Source: Agarilytica sp045430305
Lineage (GTDB): Bacteria; Pseudomonadota; Gammaproteobacteria; Pseudomonadales; Cellvibrionaceae
Reading direction: 5' to 3'
Length of the DNA stretch: 64,000 nt
NCBI GenBank assembly: GCA_045430305.1
Contig: JAILXW010000002.1
Coordinates: forward strand, 898,108-962,107
The translations under genes were made by a program, and so were the position numbers. This document shows, in pieces, positions 55,186-63,954 of the stretch (position 1 is its first letter; every line of letters begins with the position of its first letter). The notes beneath the pieces were generated by a model. The model saw only the letters and a program-made list of their open reading frames with translations. It did not search any database and had not been told where the DNA came from.

Positions 55186-55211
55186 CTTGCAATCTCGTAT
55201 TCAACCCCAAT
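55186..55211 (+). promoter_or_regulatory. Candidate sigma-32 heat-shock promoter of clpB
   Basis: CTTGCAA (55186-55192) and CCCCAAT (55205-55211) are separated by 12 bp, close to the sigma-32 pattern CTTGAAA-N11-16-CCCCATNT. The transcript would start about 30 nt before the clpB ATG. Confidence 0.6.
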
Positions 55212-55249
55212 CTCTGTGAGTGTACTTAATTGTTTGTGGATTATGAGGC

Positions 55250-57880
55250 ATGAGAATAGATCGTTTTACCAATCAGCTGCAAATTGCTCTGTCTGACGCA
55301 CAATCCATCGCTGTCGGGCAAGACAACCCCAACCTTGAATCACCCCATGTGTTGCAAGCGATGCTTGATCAGCAGGGTGGTTCCGTACGGCCCCTATTAG
55401 CTAATGCGGGCTTTGATGTGCCGGGCTTACGCAATGCACTCAAAAAAGCCCTAGAGACACTTCCCAAAATTCAAAACCCAACCGGTGACGTGCATATGTC
55501 TGCCGATATGGGCCGCTTGTTAAACCTTGCAGATAAGCATGCGCAAGAAGCTGGAGATGCCTTCATTTCCAGTGAGTCTCTTTTGCTGGCGGCATTAAAA
55601 GACAAAAAAACTGCCATTGGTAAGCTGCTCGCTCAGTTTGGTTCATTCGAGCAATTAAAGTCTGCCGTAGATCAAGTGCGCGGTGGTGAAACTGTCGATG
55701 ACCCAGAAGCCGAAGGTAATCGCCAAGCATTAGAAAAATACACCATTGATCTCACTGCGCGAGCGGAAGCGGGCAAGCTAGACCCTGTCATTGGTCGAGA
55801 TGACGAAATTCGTCGCACTATCCAAGTATTACAGCGCAGAACGAAAAACAACCCTGTTCTTATTGGTGAACCTGGCGTAGGTAAAACAGCAATCGTCGAA
55901 GGTTTGGCACAGCGTATAGTGAACGGTGAGGTGCCAGAAGGCTTAAAGCGTAAACGGCTACTTTCTTTAGATTTGGGCTCACTGCTTGCCGGTGCAAAAT
56001 TTCGCGGTGAATTTGAAGAACGACTAAAAACGGTGCTAAAAGAGCTAGGTAAACAAGAAGGCAGAATTATTTTATTCGTTGATGAGCTGCACACAATGGT
56101 TGGTGCTGGTAAGGCAGAAGGCGCGATGGATGCAGGCAATATGCTAAAACCCGCGTTAGCCCGCGGTGAATTGCATTGTGTAGGTGCAACCACACTCGAT
56201 GAATATCGACAATTTATAGAAAAAGATGCCGCCCTAGAGCGTCGTTTTCAAAAAGTATTGGTGGATGAACCTAACGAAGAAGACACCATTGCGATTCTTC
56301 GCGGCTTAAAGGAACGTTATGAAGTACACCACGGAGTGGATATTAGTGACTCGGCAATAATTGCCGCAGCAAAACTTTCGCAGCGTTATATCACTGATCG
56401 TCAATTACCAGATAAAGCCATCGACCTAGTAGATGAAGCAGCCAGTCGCATTCGTATGGAAATTGATTCCAAACCCGAAGCCTTAGACCGCTTAGAGCGC
56501 CGTTTGATTCAATTAAAAATCGAACGCGAGGCGATGAAAAAAGATAAAGACGAAGCATCGCGTGAGCGCTTGGAAAAAATGAATCAGCATATTCATGAAA
56601 TCGAAAGGGAGTATTCTGATCTTGATGAAATTTGGCGAGCGGAAAAAATTGCCCTGCAAGGTTCGCAAGAAATTAAAACAAACCTGGAGCAAGTGCGTTT
56701 AGATCTGGAAGCTGCGCGTCGAGCGGGCGATTTAGCGCGAATGTCAGAATTGCAATACGGCGTGATTCCCGAGTTAGAAAAGCAACTCGACTTGGCGGGG
56801 CAGGCAGAAATGCATGAAATGAAACTGCTGCGCAATAAAGTAACAGACGAAGAAATTGCAGAAGTGGTTTCCAAGTGGACAGGAATCCCGGTTACAAAAA
56901 TGCTTGAAGGCGAACGTGATAAATTATTACGCATGGAAGATGCTTTACATAAACGCGTAATAGGGCAGGCTGAAGCTGTTGTTGCTGTTTCAAATGCTGT
57001 GCGTCGCTCACGAGCAGGCTTAGCTGACCCAAACAGACCCAACGGTTCGTTTTTATTTTTAGGGCCAACGGGCGTAGGTAAAACGGAATTGTGTAAAGCG
57101 CTAGCGGAATTCCTGTTCGATAGCCAAGAAGCGATGGTGCGTATCGATATGTCAGAGTTTATGGAAAAACATTCTGTAGCTCGATTAATTGGCGCGCCTC
57201 CTGGTTACGTGGGCTACGAAGAGGGCGGATACTTAACCGAAGCCGTGCGTCGTAAGCCATATTCCCTTTTATTGCTCGATGAAGTCGAAAAAGCACACCC
57301 TGACGTATTCAATATTTTATTGCAGGTATTGGAAGACGGTCGTTTAACCGATGGCCAAGGTCGAACCGTAGACTTTAGAAATACCGTGGTTGTAATGACG
57401 TCGAACTTAGGCTCGGGGGCCATTCAAGATATTGCCCAAAACAAATCATTCGACAGTATTAGTTTTGATGGTGAGTTGTCAGATGAGGAACAAAATGAAA
57501 ATAAATATGGCGCAATGAAAGATGCGGTGATGGAAGTGGTCGGCGGCCATTTTCGACCAGAGTTTATTAATCGCATCGATGAGGTTGTGGTCTTTCACCC
57601 GCTTGGTCAAAATCAAATTCGCGGTATCGCAACCATTCAATTGGGTATATTGCGCAAACGTTTAGCTGAACGAGATTTGCAAATTGAATTAAGTGATGCG
57701 GTGATGGACAAGCTCGCAAAAGCGGGGTTCGACCCTGTTTATGGGGCGCGTCCGCTCAAGCGTGAAATACAACATAGTGTTGAAAACCCACTGGCACAAG
57801 ATGTTTTAGCCGGAAAGTTTTTACCCGGCGATACGATTAAGGCCGAGATGGAAGGCGAACAGATCATATTCTCAAAATAA
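55250..57880 (+). CDS. clpB: Disaggregase ClpB
   Basis: Hsp100 chaperone that works with DnaK to rescue aggregated proteins. Length is 876 aa (E. coli 857). An N-terminal Clp repeat domain (about 1-145) is followed by AAA-1 with Walker A GEPGVGKT (about 208-215), the coiled-coil middle domain with YSDLDEIWRAEKIALQGSQ and ARRAGDLARMSELQYGVIPELEKQL, and AAA-2 with GPTGVGKT (about 605-612). Middle and C-terminal signatures closely match E. coli ClpB (GARPLKREIQHSVENPLAQ). An extra stretch near residues 730-760 (AQNKSFDSISFDGELSDEEQNENKYG) explains the length. The start is ATG at 55250, with GAGG close by. Confidence 0.97.
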   Translation: MRIDRFTNQLQIALSDAQSIAVGQDNPNLESPHVLQAMLDQQGGSVRPLLANAGFDVPGLRNALKKALETLPKIQNPTGDVHMSADMGRLLNLADKHAQEAGDAFISSESLLLAALKDKKTAIGKLLAQFGSFEQLKSAVDQVRGGETVDDPEAEGNRQALEKYTIDLTARAEAGKLDPVIGRDDEIRRTIQVLQRRTKNNPVLIGEPGVGKTAIVEGLAQRIVNGEVPEGLKRKRLLSLDLGSLLAGAKFRGEFEERLKTVLKELGKQEGRIILFVDELHTMVGAGKAEGAMDAGNMLKPALARGELHCVGATTLDEYRQFIEKDAALERRFQKVLVDEPNEEDTIAILRGLKERYEVHHGVDISDSAIIAAAKLSQRYITDRQLPDKAIDLVDEAASRIRMEIDSKPEALDRLERRLIQLKIEREAMKKDKDEASRERLEKMNQHIHEIEREYSDLDEIWRAEKIALQGSQEIKTNLEQVRLDLEAARRAGDLARMSELQYGVIPELEKQLDLAGQAEMHEMKLLRNKVTDEEIAEVVSKWTGIPVTKMLEGERDKLLRMEDALHKRVIGQAEAVVAVSNAVRRSRAGLADPNRPNGSFLFLGPTGVGKTELCKALAEFLFDSQEAMVRIDMSEFMEKHSVARLIGAPPGYVGYEEGGYLTEAVRRKPYSLLLLDEVEKAHPDVFNILLQVLEDGRLTDGQGRTVDFRNTVVVMTSNLGSGAIQDIAQNKSFDSISFDGELSDEEQNENKYGAMKDAVMEVVGGHFRPEFINRIDEVVVFHPLGQNQIRGIATIQLGILRKRLAERDLQIELSDAVMDKLAKAGFDPVYGARPLKREIQHSVENPLAQDVLAGKFLPGDTIKAEMEGEQIIFSK

Positions 57881-57896
57881 TTATTTAGTCGACACA

Positions 57897-57935
57897 AAAA
57901 AAGGAGCCAGTACGAAAGCAGTGGCTCCTTTTTGT
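57897..57935. terminator. Bidirectional terminator between clpB and the DUF4124 gene
   Basis: AAGGAGCCA (57901-57909) and TGGCTCCTT (57922-57930) form a stem with a 12-nt loop. A-rich and T-rich tracts flank it on both sides, so it can stop transcription from either gene. Confidence 0.88.
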
Positions 57936-57954
57936 TTATTACAGATGTGATCGT

Positions 57955-58389
57955 TTAATTACACGCTTGGTTCACAAAATCTTTAGACCTAGCCGTTTCT
58001 GCGGCCAGCTCATCACTTGATAGATACCTAACTGAACCATCAGGTTGTTCCATACGGATGCGTCGACCGGGTGTTTGTAGAGCCTTCAAGCGCTGGCGCT
58101 CGTCCTCACACTGCTGTTTACGAGCTGCCGCGAGTTGTTTTTTCTTTTCCTCTGGCGCCGCCTCTGCTTTTTCTTTGTTTTGACCCGGTGCCGGTGCTTT
58201 GTTTTCACCAGCCGATTTGCCCCAAGTCGAAATCAACTCAGCATTCACGCCTTCTGGTGGGCGAGCGCCGTAGTGCACTACGCCGTCGTCGCTAGTCCAG
58301 CGATAGTATTCGCCTTTGGCTAGCGCGATGCTGCTCAGGCTGGCGAGTAACGCTGCGATTGGCAGCGCGATTAGAAATGTCCGCTTCAT
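57955..58389 (-). CDS. DUF4124-containing exported protein
   Basis: Small periplasmic protein of 144 aa. A signal peptide (MKRTFLIALPIAALLASLSSIALA) is followed by the DUF4124 motif EYYRWTSDDGVVHYGARPP (about residues 27-45). A Lys/Glu/Ala-rich charged helix (KEKAEAAPEEKKKQLAAARKQQCEDERQRLKAL) and a short conserved end (GSVRYLSSDELAAE) follow, with two cysteines. The family is common in gammaproteobacteria and has no established function that I know. The start is ATG at 58389. Confidence 0.88.
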   Translation of the reverse strand: MKRTFLIALPIAALLASLSSIALAKGEYYRWTSDDGVVHYGARPPEGVNAELISTWGKSAGENKAPAPGQNKEKAEAAPEEKKKQLAAARKQQCEDERQRLKALQTPGRRIRMEQPDGSVRYLSSDELAAETARSKDFVNQACN

Positions 58390-58903
58390 TTTTTACCTCG
58401 GTAGGGCAAACTTTGTTTTATTACTCAAAAGTATATTACAAATTCCTGAAAGTACTGGGAATTTGGCTAGGTTGAATCATCTGACCGCAAATCTGGGCGA
58501 AAATTGCACTTGGGCTTGACTTTACTGGCAATTTGGCGAGAATGCACGGTTCGTGATATTGGGAGAGCGCAGCCAACAAACCTTGGCAAAACCGCTTTCA
58601 GGGCATAAAAGATCGCTCCCTGACTTCCCAACTTCGCTAGAGTGTCAAACCTACACGCTCTACCGGTGGCTGAAAAACCCCCTAATCTTCAGCTCAATCC
58701 GGGGCATCTCAAGCTTAGAACCTATTTCAAAATTGATTTAGGGTCTTTTGGCGGCGTTATCGCCCTTCTTAATAATGCTCAATTACTACGTGTAAATAGT
58801 GTTTTTTCGAAGCGCCTAGCCTACCCAAAGACTCTTATCTCTAATTTTTGAAAATTTAGTTTCTACTGTATTAATTTTATTTCAGCAAAAGAGGATCGAC
58901 GAC
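58390..58903. other. Non-coding region upstream of ilvI
   Basis: About 510 bp without a convincing gene. It should contain the ilvIHC promoter and control sites. A TTGACT (about 58514) is followed at about 17 bp by a poor -10, so I do not call it. Small ORFs (58553-58741, 58642-58851) lack the branched-chain-rich composition expected of an attenuation leader. I see no clear leader peptide, attenuator or riboswitch. Confidence 0.45.
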
Positions 58904-60640
58904 GTGGAAAAGCTTTCCGGCGGAGACATGCTGATTAGATCGCTTGCAGATGAAGGTGTTGACATCATTTATGGCTACCCAGGTGGTGCAGCACTTCACA
59001 TCTACGACGCTATTTTTCGGCAAGACAGAGTAAAACACATTCTTGTTCGTCACGAACAGGCAGCGACGCACGCGGCTGATGGTTACGCCCGCGCAACAGG
59101 TAAAACCGGAACAGTGCTCGTGACCTCGGGTCCTGGTGCTACCAATGCTATAACGGGTATTGCCACCGCTTATATGGATTCCATTCCCATGGTGGTCATT
59201 TCTGGCCAGGTAGTCTCCGAGAAGATTGGTGAAGACGCCTTCCAGGAAACTGACATGGTGGGCATTTCTCGGCCGATCGTTAAACACAGCTTCCTGGTGC
59301 AAGACGCGGCTGAGATTCCTGAAACGATTAAGAAGGCTTACTATATTGCTTCTACCGGTCGGCCTGGCCCGGTGGTTGTGGATATCCCCAAGGATATGAC
59401 CAACCCGACTGACAAGTACGATTACGAATATCCAGATAAAGTAAAAATTCGTTCCTATTCTCCAGCTGGAAAAGGTCACACAGGGCAGATCAAAAAAGCC
59501 GTACAGATGCTAATGAATGCGCATCGGCCAATAATTTATGCCGGTGGTGGGGTTGTTCAAGGTAATGCTTCCCCTCAGTTAACTGAGTTGGCGAAAATTT
59601 TGAATTTTCCCGTTACTAACACGCTTATGGGGCTTGGTGCATATCCAGGCACCGATAAGCAGTTCGTTGGTATGTTAGGTATGCACGGTTTCGTGGAAGC
59701 GAATACGGCAATGCATCATGCCGATGTGATTTTTGCCGTGGGTGCACGTTTTGATGACCGTGTAACAAATACGGTTAGCAAGTTCTGCCCCTCAGCCAAG
59801 GTTATTCATATTGATATTGATCCTGCGTCGATTTCAAAAACAATCGCTGCCGACGTCCCGATTGTAGGTTCTGTAGAAAGTGTTTTGGACGAAATGTTAG
59901 AGATCATTAAGTCTGGTGATCAACGCCCTGACGCTAGCGCTATAGGTGAGTGGTGGAAGCAAATAGAAGAGTGGCGTGAACGCTACAGCATTTTGCGTAA
60001 GCCGAATCACAGTGCTGAGGGTGCATTAAAGCCACAAGAAATTGTGAAGGCTGTATTCGAAGTGACCAAAGGCGATGCCTACGTGTGTTCAGATGTTGGT
60101 CAGCACCAAATGTTTGCCGCGCAGTACTACCAATTTGATAAGCCGCGTCGTTGGATTAATTCTGGCGGCCTAGGCACTATGGGTTTTGGCTTGCCTGCGG
60201 CGATGGGTGCGCAGTTTGCTGATCGCGACGCAACGGTTGTGTGTGTTACTGGCGAAGGTTCTATCCAAATGTGTATTCAGGAGCTTAGCACCTGTACACA
60301 GTATCACCTGCCAGTAAAAATTATCTGCATCAACAACCAAGCCTTGGGTATGGTGAAGCAGTGGCAAGATATGCAATACAGTGGTCGTCACTCAGAAAGC
60401 TTGTACGAAGAGTCGCTTCCAGACTTCGTTAAATTAATGGAGTCTTATGGCCACGTCGGTATGCGCGTGACCAAACGCGAAGAGCTGGTGCCAAAACTGG
60501 AAGAATGCTTCGCAATGAAAGACAAATGCGTCTTTATGGACATTTATGTCGATCCATCTGAGCACGTTTACCCCATGCAAATACCGCCACCCAATGGGTC
60601 TATGCGCGATATGTGGTTAAGTAAAACGGAGCGCACCTAA
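58904..60640 (+). CDS. ilvI: Acetolactate synthase large subunit IlvI
   Basis: Thiamine-diphosphate enzyme that makes acetolactate or acetohydroxybutyrate, first common step of valine, leucine and isoleucine synthesis. Length is 578 aa. Signatures are GYPGGAALHIYDAI, the catalytic Glu in VRHEQAATHAADGYAR, FGLPAAMGAQFA and the cofactor motif GEGSIQMCIQELSTC...INNQALG. The sequence is of the isozyme III type. The start is GTG at 58904 with AGAGGA upstream. ilvH begins 1 bp after the stop, so both subunits are made in equal amounts. Confidence 0.97.
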   Translation: MEKLSGGDMLIRSLADEGVDIIYGYPGGAALHIYDAIFRQDRVKHILVRHEQAATHAADGYARATGKTGTVLVTSGPGATNAITGIATAYMDSIPMVVISGQVVSEKIGEDAFQETDMVGISRPIVKHSFLVQDAAEIPETIKKAYYIASTGRPGPVVVDIPKDMTNPTDKYDYEYPDKVKIRSYSPAGKGHTGQIKKAVQMLMNAHRPIIYAGGGVVQGNASPQLTELAKILNFPVTNTLMGLGAYPGTDKQFVGMLGMHGFVEANTAMHHADVIFAVGARFDDRVTNTVSKFCPSAKVIHIDIDPASISKTIAADVPIVGSVESVLDEMLEIIKSGDQRPDASAIGEWWKQIEEWRERYSILRKPNHSAEGALKPQEIVKAVFEVTKGDAYVCSDVGQHQMFAAQYYQFDKPRRWINSGGLGTMGFGLPAAMGAQFADRDATVVCVTGEGSIQMCIQELSTCTQYHLPVKIICINNQALGMVKQWQDMQYSGRHSESLYEESLPDFVKLMESYGHVGMRVTKREELVPKLEECFAMKDKCVFMDIYVDPSEHVYPMQIPPPNGSMRDMWLSKTERT

Positions 60641-60641
60641 G

Positions 60642-61136
60642 ATGAGAAGACGAATTATTTCTTTATTGATGGAAAACGAACCCGGCGCACTTTCACGTGT
60701 AGTCGGTTTGTTCTCGCAACGCGGTTACAACATTGAATCGCTTAACGTGGCGCCAACAGAAGACTCTTCTTTGTCGCGGTTAACGCTCACAACCATCGGC
60801 GACGATCACAAAATCGAGCAAATTACCAAACACTTAAACCGTTTGGTAGATGTTGTGAAGTTGGTGGACCTTACAGAAGGTGCACACATTGAGCGTGAGC
60901 TTATGCTCATCAAAGTGAAAGCCACAGGCGCGCAGCGCGCAGAAATTAAACGCTGTGTGGATATTTTTCGCGGTCAGATCGTTGATGTAACGCCTAGCGT
61001 TTATACCGTGATGATCACCGGCGCCAGCGATAAGATCGACGCGTTCTTCGAAACAGTGGGTGAGTCCGCCATTATCGAAGTCGCGCGCTCTGGTGTTTCC
61101 GGAATTAGTAGAGGTGAGAAGGTTCTGAGCCTATAA
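60642..61136 (+). CDS. ilvH: Acetolactate synthase small (regulatory) subunit IlvH
   Basis: Regulatory subunit that confers valine feedback inhibition on IlvI, 164 aa. The N-terminal ACT domain shows IISLLMENEPGALSRVVGLFSQRGYNIESLNVAPTED, with the valine-contact residues in the Gly/Asn loop. The C-terminal part (ELMLIKVKATGAQRAEIKRCVDIFRGQIVDVTP) is typical of the family. The ATG at 60642 directly follows the ilvI stop. ilvC starts about 55 bp downstream. Confidence 0.96.
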   Translation: MRRRIISLLMENEPGALSRVVGLFSQRGYNIESLNVAPTEDSSLSRLTLTTIGDDHKIEQITKHLNRLVDVVKLVDLTEGAHIERELMLIKVKATGAQRAEIKRCVDIFRGQIVDVTPSVYTVMITGASDKIDAFFETVGESAIIEVARSGVSGISRGEKVLSL

Positions 61137-61191
61137 TCGCGGCCTCGTGACCTTCTCTACACATCAAATTTAATATTTACAGGAAAGAAAC

Positions 61192-62208
61192 ATGCAAGTT
61201 TATTACGATAAAGATTGTGATATTTCAATTATTCAAGGCCTCAAAGTAACGGTAGTTGGCTACGGTTCACAAGGTCACGCACACGCAAATAACCTCAAAG
61301 ATTCTGGCATTGATGTAACGGTTGCATTGCGCCCAGGTTCTTCTTCGGCTCAGAAAGCAGAAGCCTCTGGCTTGGCTGTTAAATCAGTGCCTGAAGCTTG
61401 TGCAGATGCCGATGTGATCATGATCTTGACTCCAGACGAGTTCCAATCTCAGCTTTACAAAAATGAGATTGAGCCAAATGCCAAGCAAGGTGCAACATTA
61501 GCTTTCGCTCACGGTTTTGCGATTCACTATAACCAAGTAGTGCCGCGCGCTGATTTAGACGTGATCATGGTTGCGCCAAAAGCACCAGGTCACACGGTTC
61601 GCAACGAGTTTACAAAGGGCGGCGGTATCCCCGACCTTATTGCAATTCATCAAGACGCTTCAGGTAAAGCGAAAGACGTGGCGCTTTCATACGCTTCTGC
61701 CATTGGTGGTGGTCGTACAGGCATCATTGAAACAACTTTCAAAGATGAGACTGAAACCGATCTGTTTGGTGAGCAAGCGGTGCTTTGTGGTGGTGCAGTT
61801 GAGCTTGTGAAAATGGGCTTTGAGACCCTTACTGAAGCGGGTTACGCGCCAGAAATGGCTTACTTTGAGTGTTTGCACGAATTGAAGTTGATTGTAGATC
61901 TTATGTACGAAGGCGGTATTGCTAACATGAACTACTCGATTTCTAACAATGCGGAATACGGTGAGTATGTAACTGGCCCGCAAGTGATCAACGAAGAGTC
62001 TCGTTACGCAATGCGCGAAGCATTGAAAAACATTCAAGACGGTGTTTACGCTAAGAAATTTATCTTAGAAGGGCAGGCGAACTACCCAGAGATGACTGCA
62101 TGGCGTCGAAACAATGCTGCACACCCGATTGAGCAAGTGGGTGAGAAGTTACGTGGCATGATGCCTTGGATTGAATCGAATAAAATTATTGATAAAACTA
62201 AAAACTAA
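61192..62208 (+). CDS. ilvC: Ketol-acid reductoisomerase IlvC (class I)
   Basis: NADPH-dependent isomeroreductase, second step of branched-chain amino acid synthesis, 338 aa, i.e. the short class I form (E. coli has the long class II). The Rossmann start is VVGYGSQGHAHANNLKDSG; the catalytic domain shows the Mg-binding DLFGEQAVLCGG and the HELKLIVDLMYEGG helix. The ATG at 61192 has AGGAAA upstream. It ends the ilvIHC unit and is followed by a strong terminator. Confidence 0.97.
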   Translation: MQVYYDKDCDISIIQGLKVTVVGYGSQGHAHANNLKDSGIDVTVALRPGSSSAQKAEASGLAVKSVPEACADADVIMILTPDEFQSQLYKNEIEPNAKQGATLAFAHGFAIHYNQVVPRADLDVIMVAPKAPGHTVRNEFTKGGGIPDLIAIHQDASGKAKDVALSYASAIGGGRTGIIETTFKDETETDLFGEQAVLCGGAVELVKMGFETLTEAGYAPEMAYFECLHELKLIVDLMYEGGIANMNYSISNNAEYGEYVTGPQVINEESRYAMREALKNIQDGVYAKKFILEGQANYPEMTAWRRNNAAHPIEQVGEKLRGMMPWIESNKIIDKTKN

Positions 62209-62236
62209 GATTAAATTCTGGTTAATAGTTGAGAAA

Positions 62237-62260
62237 TCGCGGCTTCGGCCGCGTTTTTTG
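62237..62260 (+). terminator. Intrinsic terminator after ilvC
   Basis: CGCGGC (62238-62243) and GCCGCG (62248-62253) with a TTCG tetraloop, followed by six T. It resembles the terminator after aceF. Confidence 0.92.
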
Positions 62261-62287
62261 GTTCTGGTTGTAGAATTTCTTGCAGAT

Positions 62288-62387
62288 CAGTCTTTGGGGA
62301 GCTTTTTGAAAATCGCAAATATACGTTCCTATTGCTTCGTCTATTTGCCCATAAATAGACGGTTTTCAAAAAGCTCCCCAAAGACTG
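62288..62387. repeat. Nested inverted repeat between ilvC and pssA
   Basis: Outer arms of 25 bp are perfect: 62288-62312 (starting CAGTCTTTGGGG) and 62363-62387 (ending CCCCAAAGACTG). Inside lies a second stem, CGTCTATTT (62338-62346) and AAATAGACG (62353-62361). It could be a small non-autonomous repeat of the REP/MITE kind or a large RNA hairpin in the pssA leader. No direct flanking duplication is obvious. Confidence 0.85.
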
Positions 62388-62433
62388 CTCATGGTTCGCA
62401 TGTATACACGGCTTTGAGGGGTGTTAAATACCA

Positions 62434-63270
62434 ATGACAGATAAAGAAAACGAAAAGCTTGCGATCGAAGTCCCTGAGGGGCTTCCAATTGACGAGCATG
62501 TTGAAGAGGTTTCCGAAAACGGCAAAAAAGTGACTCGTAAAGGGGTGTACCTTTTGCCGAACCTGTTCACAACGGCTGCGTTGTTTGGTGGTTTTTTCGC
62601 GATTATCGCTGCGATGAATGGAAAGTTCGACCATGCAGCTCTGGCAATATTTGCCGCTCAAATCCTCGATGGCTTCGATGGTCGCGTTGCTCGAATGACC
62701 AATACCCAGAGCGCATTTGGTACCGAGTACGACAGCCTTTCCGATATGGTGTCCTTCGGTCTCGCGCCAGCCATTGTTACCTACACATGGGCGCTTCAGC
62801 CGCTGGGTAAGTACGGCATGGGCGCCGCCTTCATCTTTGCCGCCTGTGCTGCTGTGCGTCTCGCGCGATTTAATACCCAGGTTGGGGAAACCGATAATCG
62901 GTACTTTATTGGTCTAGCTAGCCCGCCAGCGGCGACGCTTGTGGCGTCGGGGGTCTGGCTTGGCAGCGAATGGGCGTTAACTAACGAGGTTTCAGTGCTG
63001 GCTGCCTTGGTGATAACGTTTGTGGGGCTGATGATGGTCTCAAATCTGAGATACCAAAGCTTCAAGGGGCTAGATAAAAATCACCGTGTGCCCTTTGTGG
63101 CCATGTTTATCACGATGTTGGTGTTTATAGCGGTAATGATGAACCCTCCTGTGGTCTTGTTTGCGTTGGCCTTTACCTATGCTGTTTCTGGCCCTGCGGG
63201 TTGGGTCTGGCACCTGTTCCGCGGCGCTAGTCTAAAAGCGAGCAGTGGGAGCGACACTGGGCAACCTTAA
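62434..63270 (+). CDS. pssA: CDP-diacylglycerol-serine O-phosphatidyltransferase PssA
   Basis: Inner-membrane enzyme that makes phosphatidylserine, precursor of phosphatidylethanolamine, 278 aa. The CDP-alcohol phosphotransferase motif DG-x2-AR-x8-G-x3-D-x3-D is seen in DGRVARMTNTQSAFGTEYDSLSD at about residues 81-105. Several membrane helices surround it; the N-terminal tail is acidic. This is the multi-pass type II synthase, unlike the peripheral PLD-type PssA of E. coli. The ATG at 62434 has GAGGGG upstream. The rRNA operon region begins shortly after. Confidence 0.93.
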   Translation: MTDKENEKLAIEVPEGLPIDEHVEEVSENGKKVTRKGVYLLPNLFTTAALFGGFFAIIAAMNGKFDHAALAIFAAQILDGFDGRVARMTNTQSAFGTEYDSLSDMVSFGLAPAIVTYTWALQPLGKYGMGAAFIFAACAAVRLARFNTQVGETDNRYFIGLASPPAATLVASGVWLGSEWALTNEVSVLAALVITFVGLMMVSNLRYQSFKGLDKNHRVPFVAMFITMLVFIAVMMNPPVVLFALAFTYAVSGPAGWVWHLFRGASLKASSGSDTGQP

Positions 63271-63396
63271 GGCAAGGCTCACAAGCGTGACGAGTAGTTT
63301 GTTCTTAAGTCTTGCGCATAGAAAATTGCAGTCTATTCTTGTCCTTGCGCCGCTAAAAAAATGGCCAATATGATCAGGCTGTAACAGGTCTGCAAG

Positions 63397-63451
63397 TTTT
63401 TGAATTTTATTCAAAAAATCGGTTGACCGCCTATGCCCCCGTGGGCATAAT
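63397..63451 (+). promoter_or_regulatory. rRNA promoter P1 with upstream A/T element
   Basis: TTGACC (63423-63428) and CATAAT (63446-63451) are spaced by 17 bp and followed by a GC-rich discriminator (GCGCGCCTCC), the form expected for stringently controlled rRNA promoters. Just upstream, TTTTTGAAT (63397-63405) and ATTCAAAAA (63409-63417) form an A/T-rich palindrome of the UP-element or Fis-site kind. Confidence 0.82.
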
Positions 63452-63650
63452 GCGCGCCTCCCAAATGAGCGACAGCTTACATTGGGAGCGACTTGAAAAC
63501 CTCCTTTAACGCACTGGTTTGTGACTTCATAAAGGTTACGCTGGTGGATTTTAAGGTCTGAATTTAGAGCTTAAAAGTGACGGTGGAGCATGGCTGAAAT
63601 GAGTGCCAGTCTTCATCGAAATAAAGGTAGGAAAAACACAGAATTATGTG

Positions 63651-63678
63651 TTGCCAAGTCAGCGGAGATGCGTATAAT
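63651..63678 (+). promoter_or_regulatory. rRNA promoter P2
   Basis: TTGCCA (63651-63656) and TATAAT (63673-63678), spacing 16 bp, followed by GCGCCTCCTCG. The ATAATGCGC...CCTCC sequence is shared with P1, so the two are tandem copies of the same promoter type about 230 bp apart. Confidence 0.82.
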
Positions 63679-63711
63679 GCGCCTCCTCGATCAGGGCAAG
63701 CCTCTGGTTAA

Positions 63712-63752
63712 GATCTTTAACAAGTTGATCAAGCAATGCGTGTGGGCGCTTG
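63712..63752 (+). promoter_or_regulatory. rRNA leader antitermination site (boxA region)
   Basis: GATCTTTAACAA (63712-63723) matches the boxA core TCTTTAACAA of rRNA leaders. GTGTGGGCGCTTG follows about 15 nt later, close to the E. coli leader GTGTGGGCACTCG. It should bind the Nus complex to protect rRNA transcription. Confidence 0.75.
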
Positions 63753-63954
63753 TGAGTTGGTAGAGTGACCAGTTCCCTGGTTTAGTTTTTCTTCCGTTAA
63801 AAGAAGATGGCTATGTTTTACAGGGGGCAAAAACTTTATCGGCAAACAAGTGACCTAACAATTCATTACGTTTATGTAATTTTTTAAGTAAGTGACTGTT
63901 TAGTCGAGCATAAAATTAGGATTTGCTTATCATTTAGCAAGTCCGGACTCTTTT

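Noticed and set aside
58553..58851. Leader peptide and attenuator before ilvI
   Set aside because: Small ORFs there are not rich in Ile, Leu or Val, and no paired hairpin with a T run was seen.
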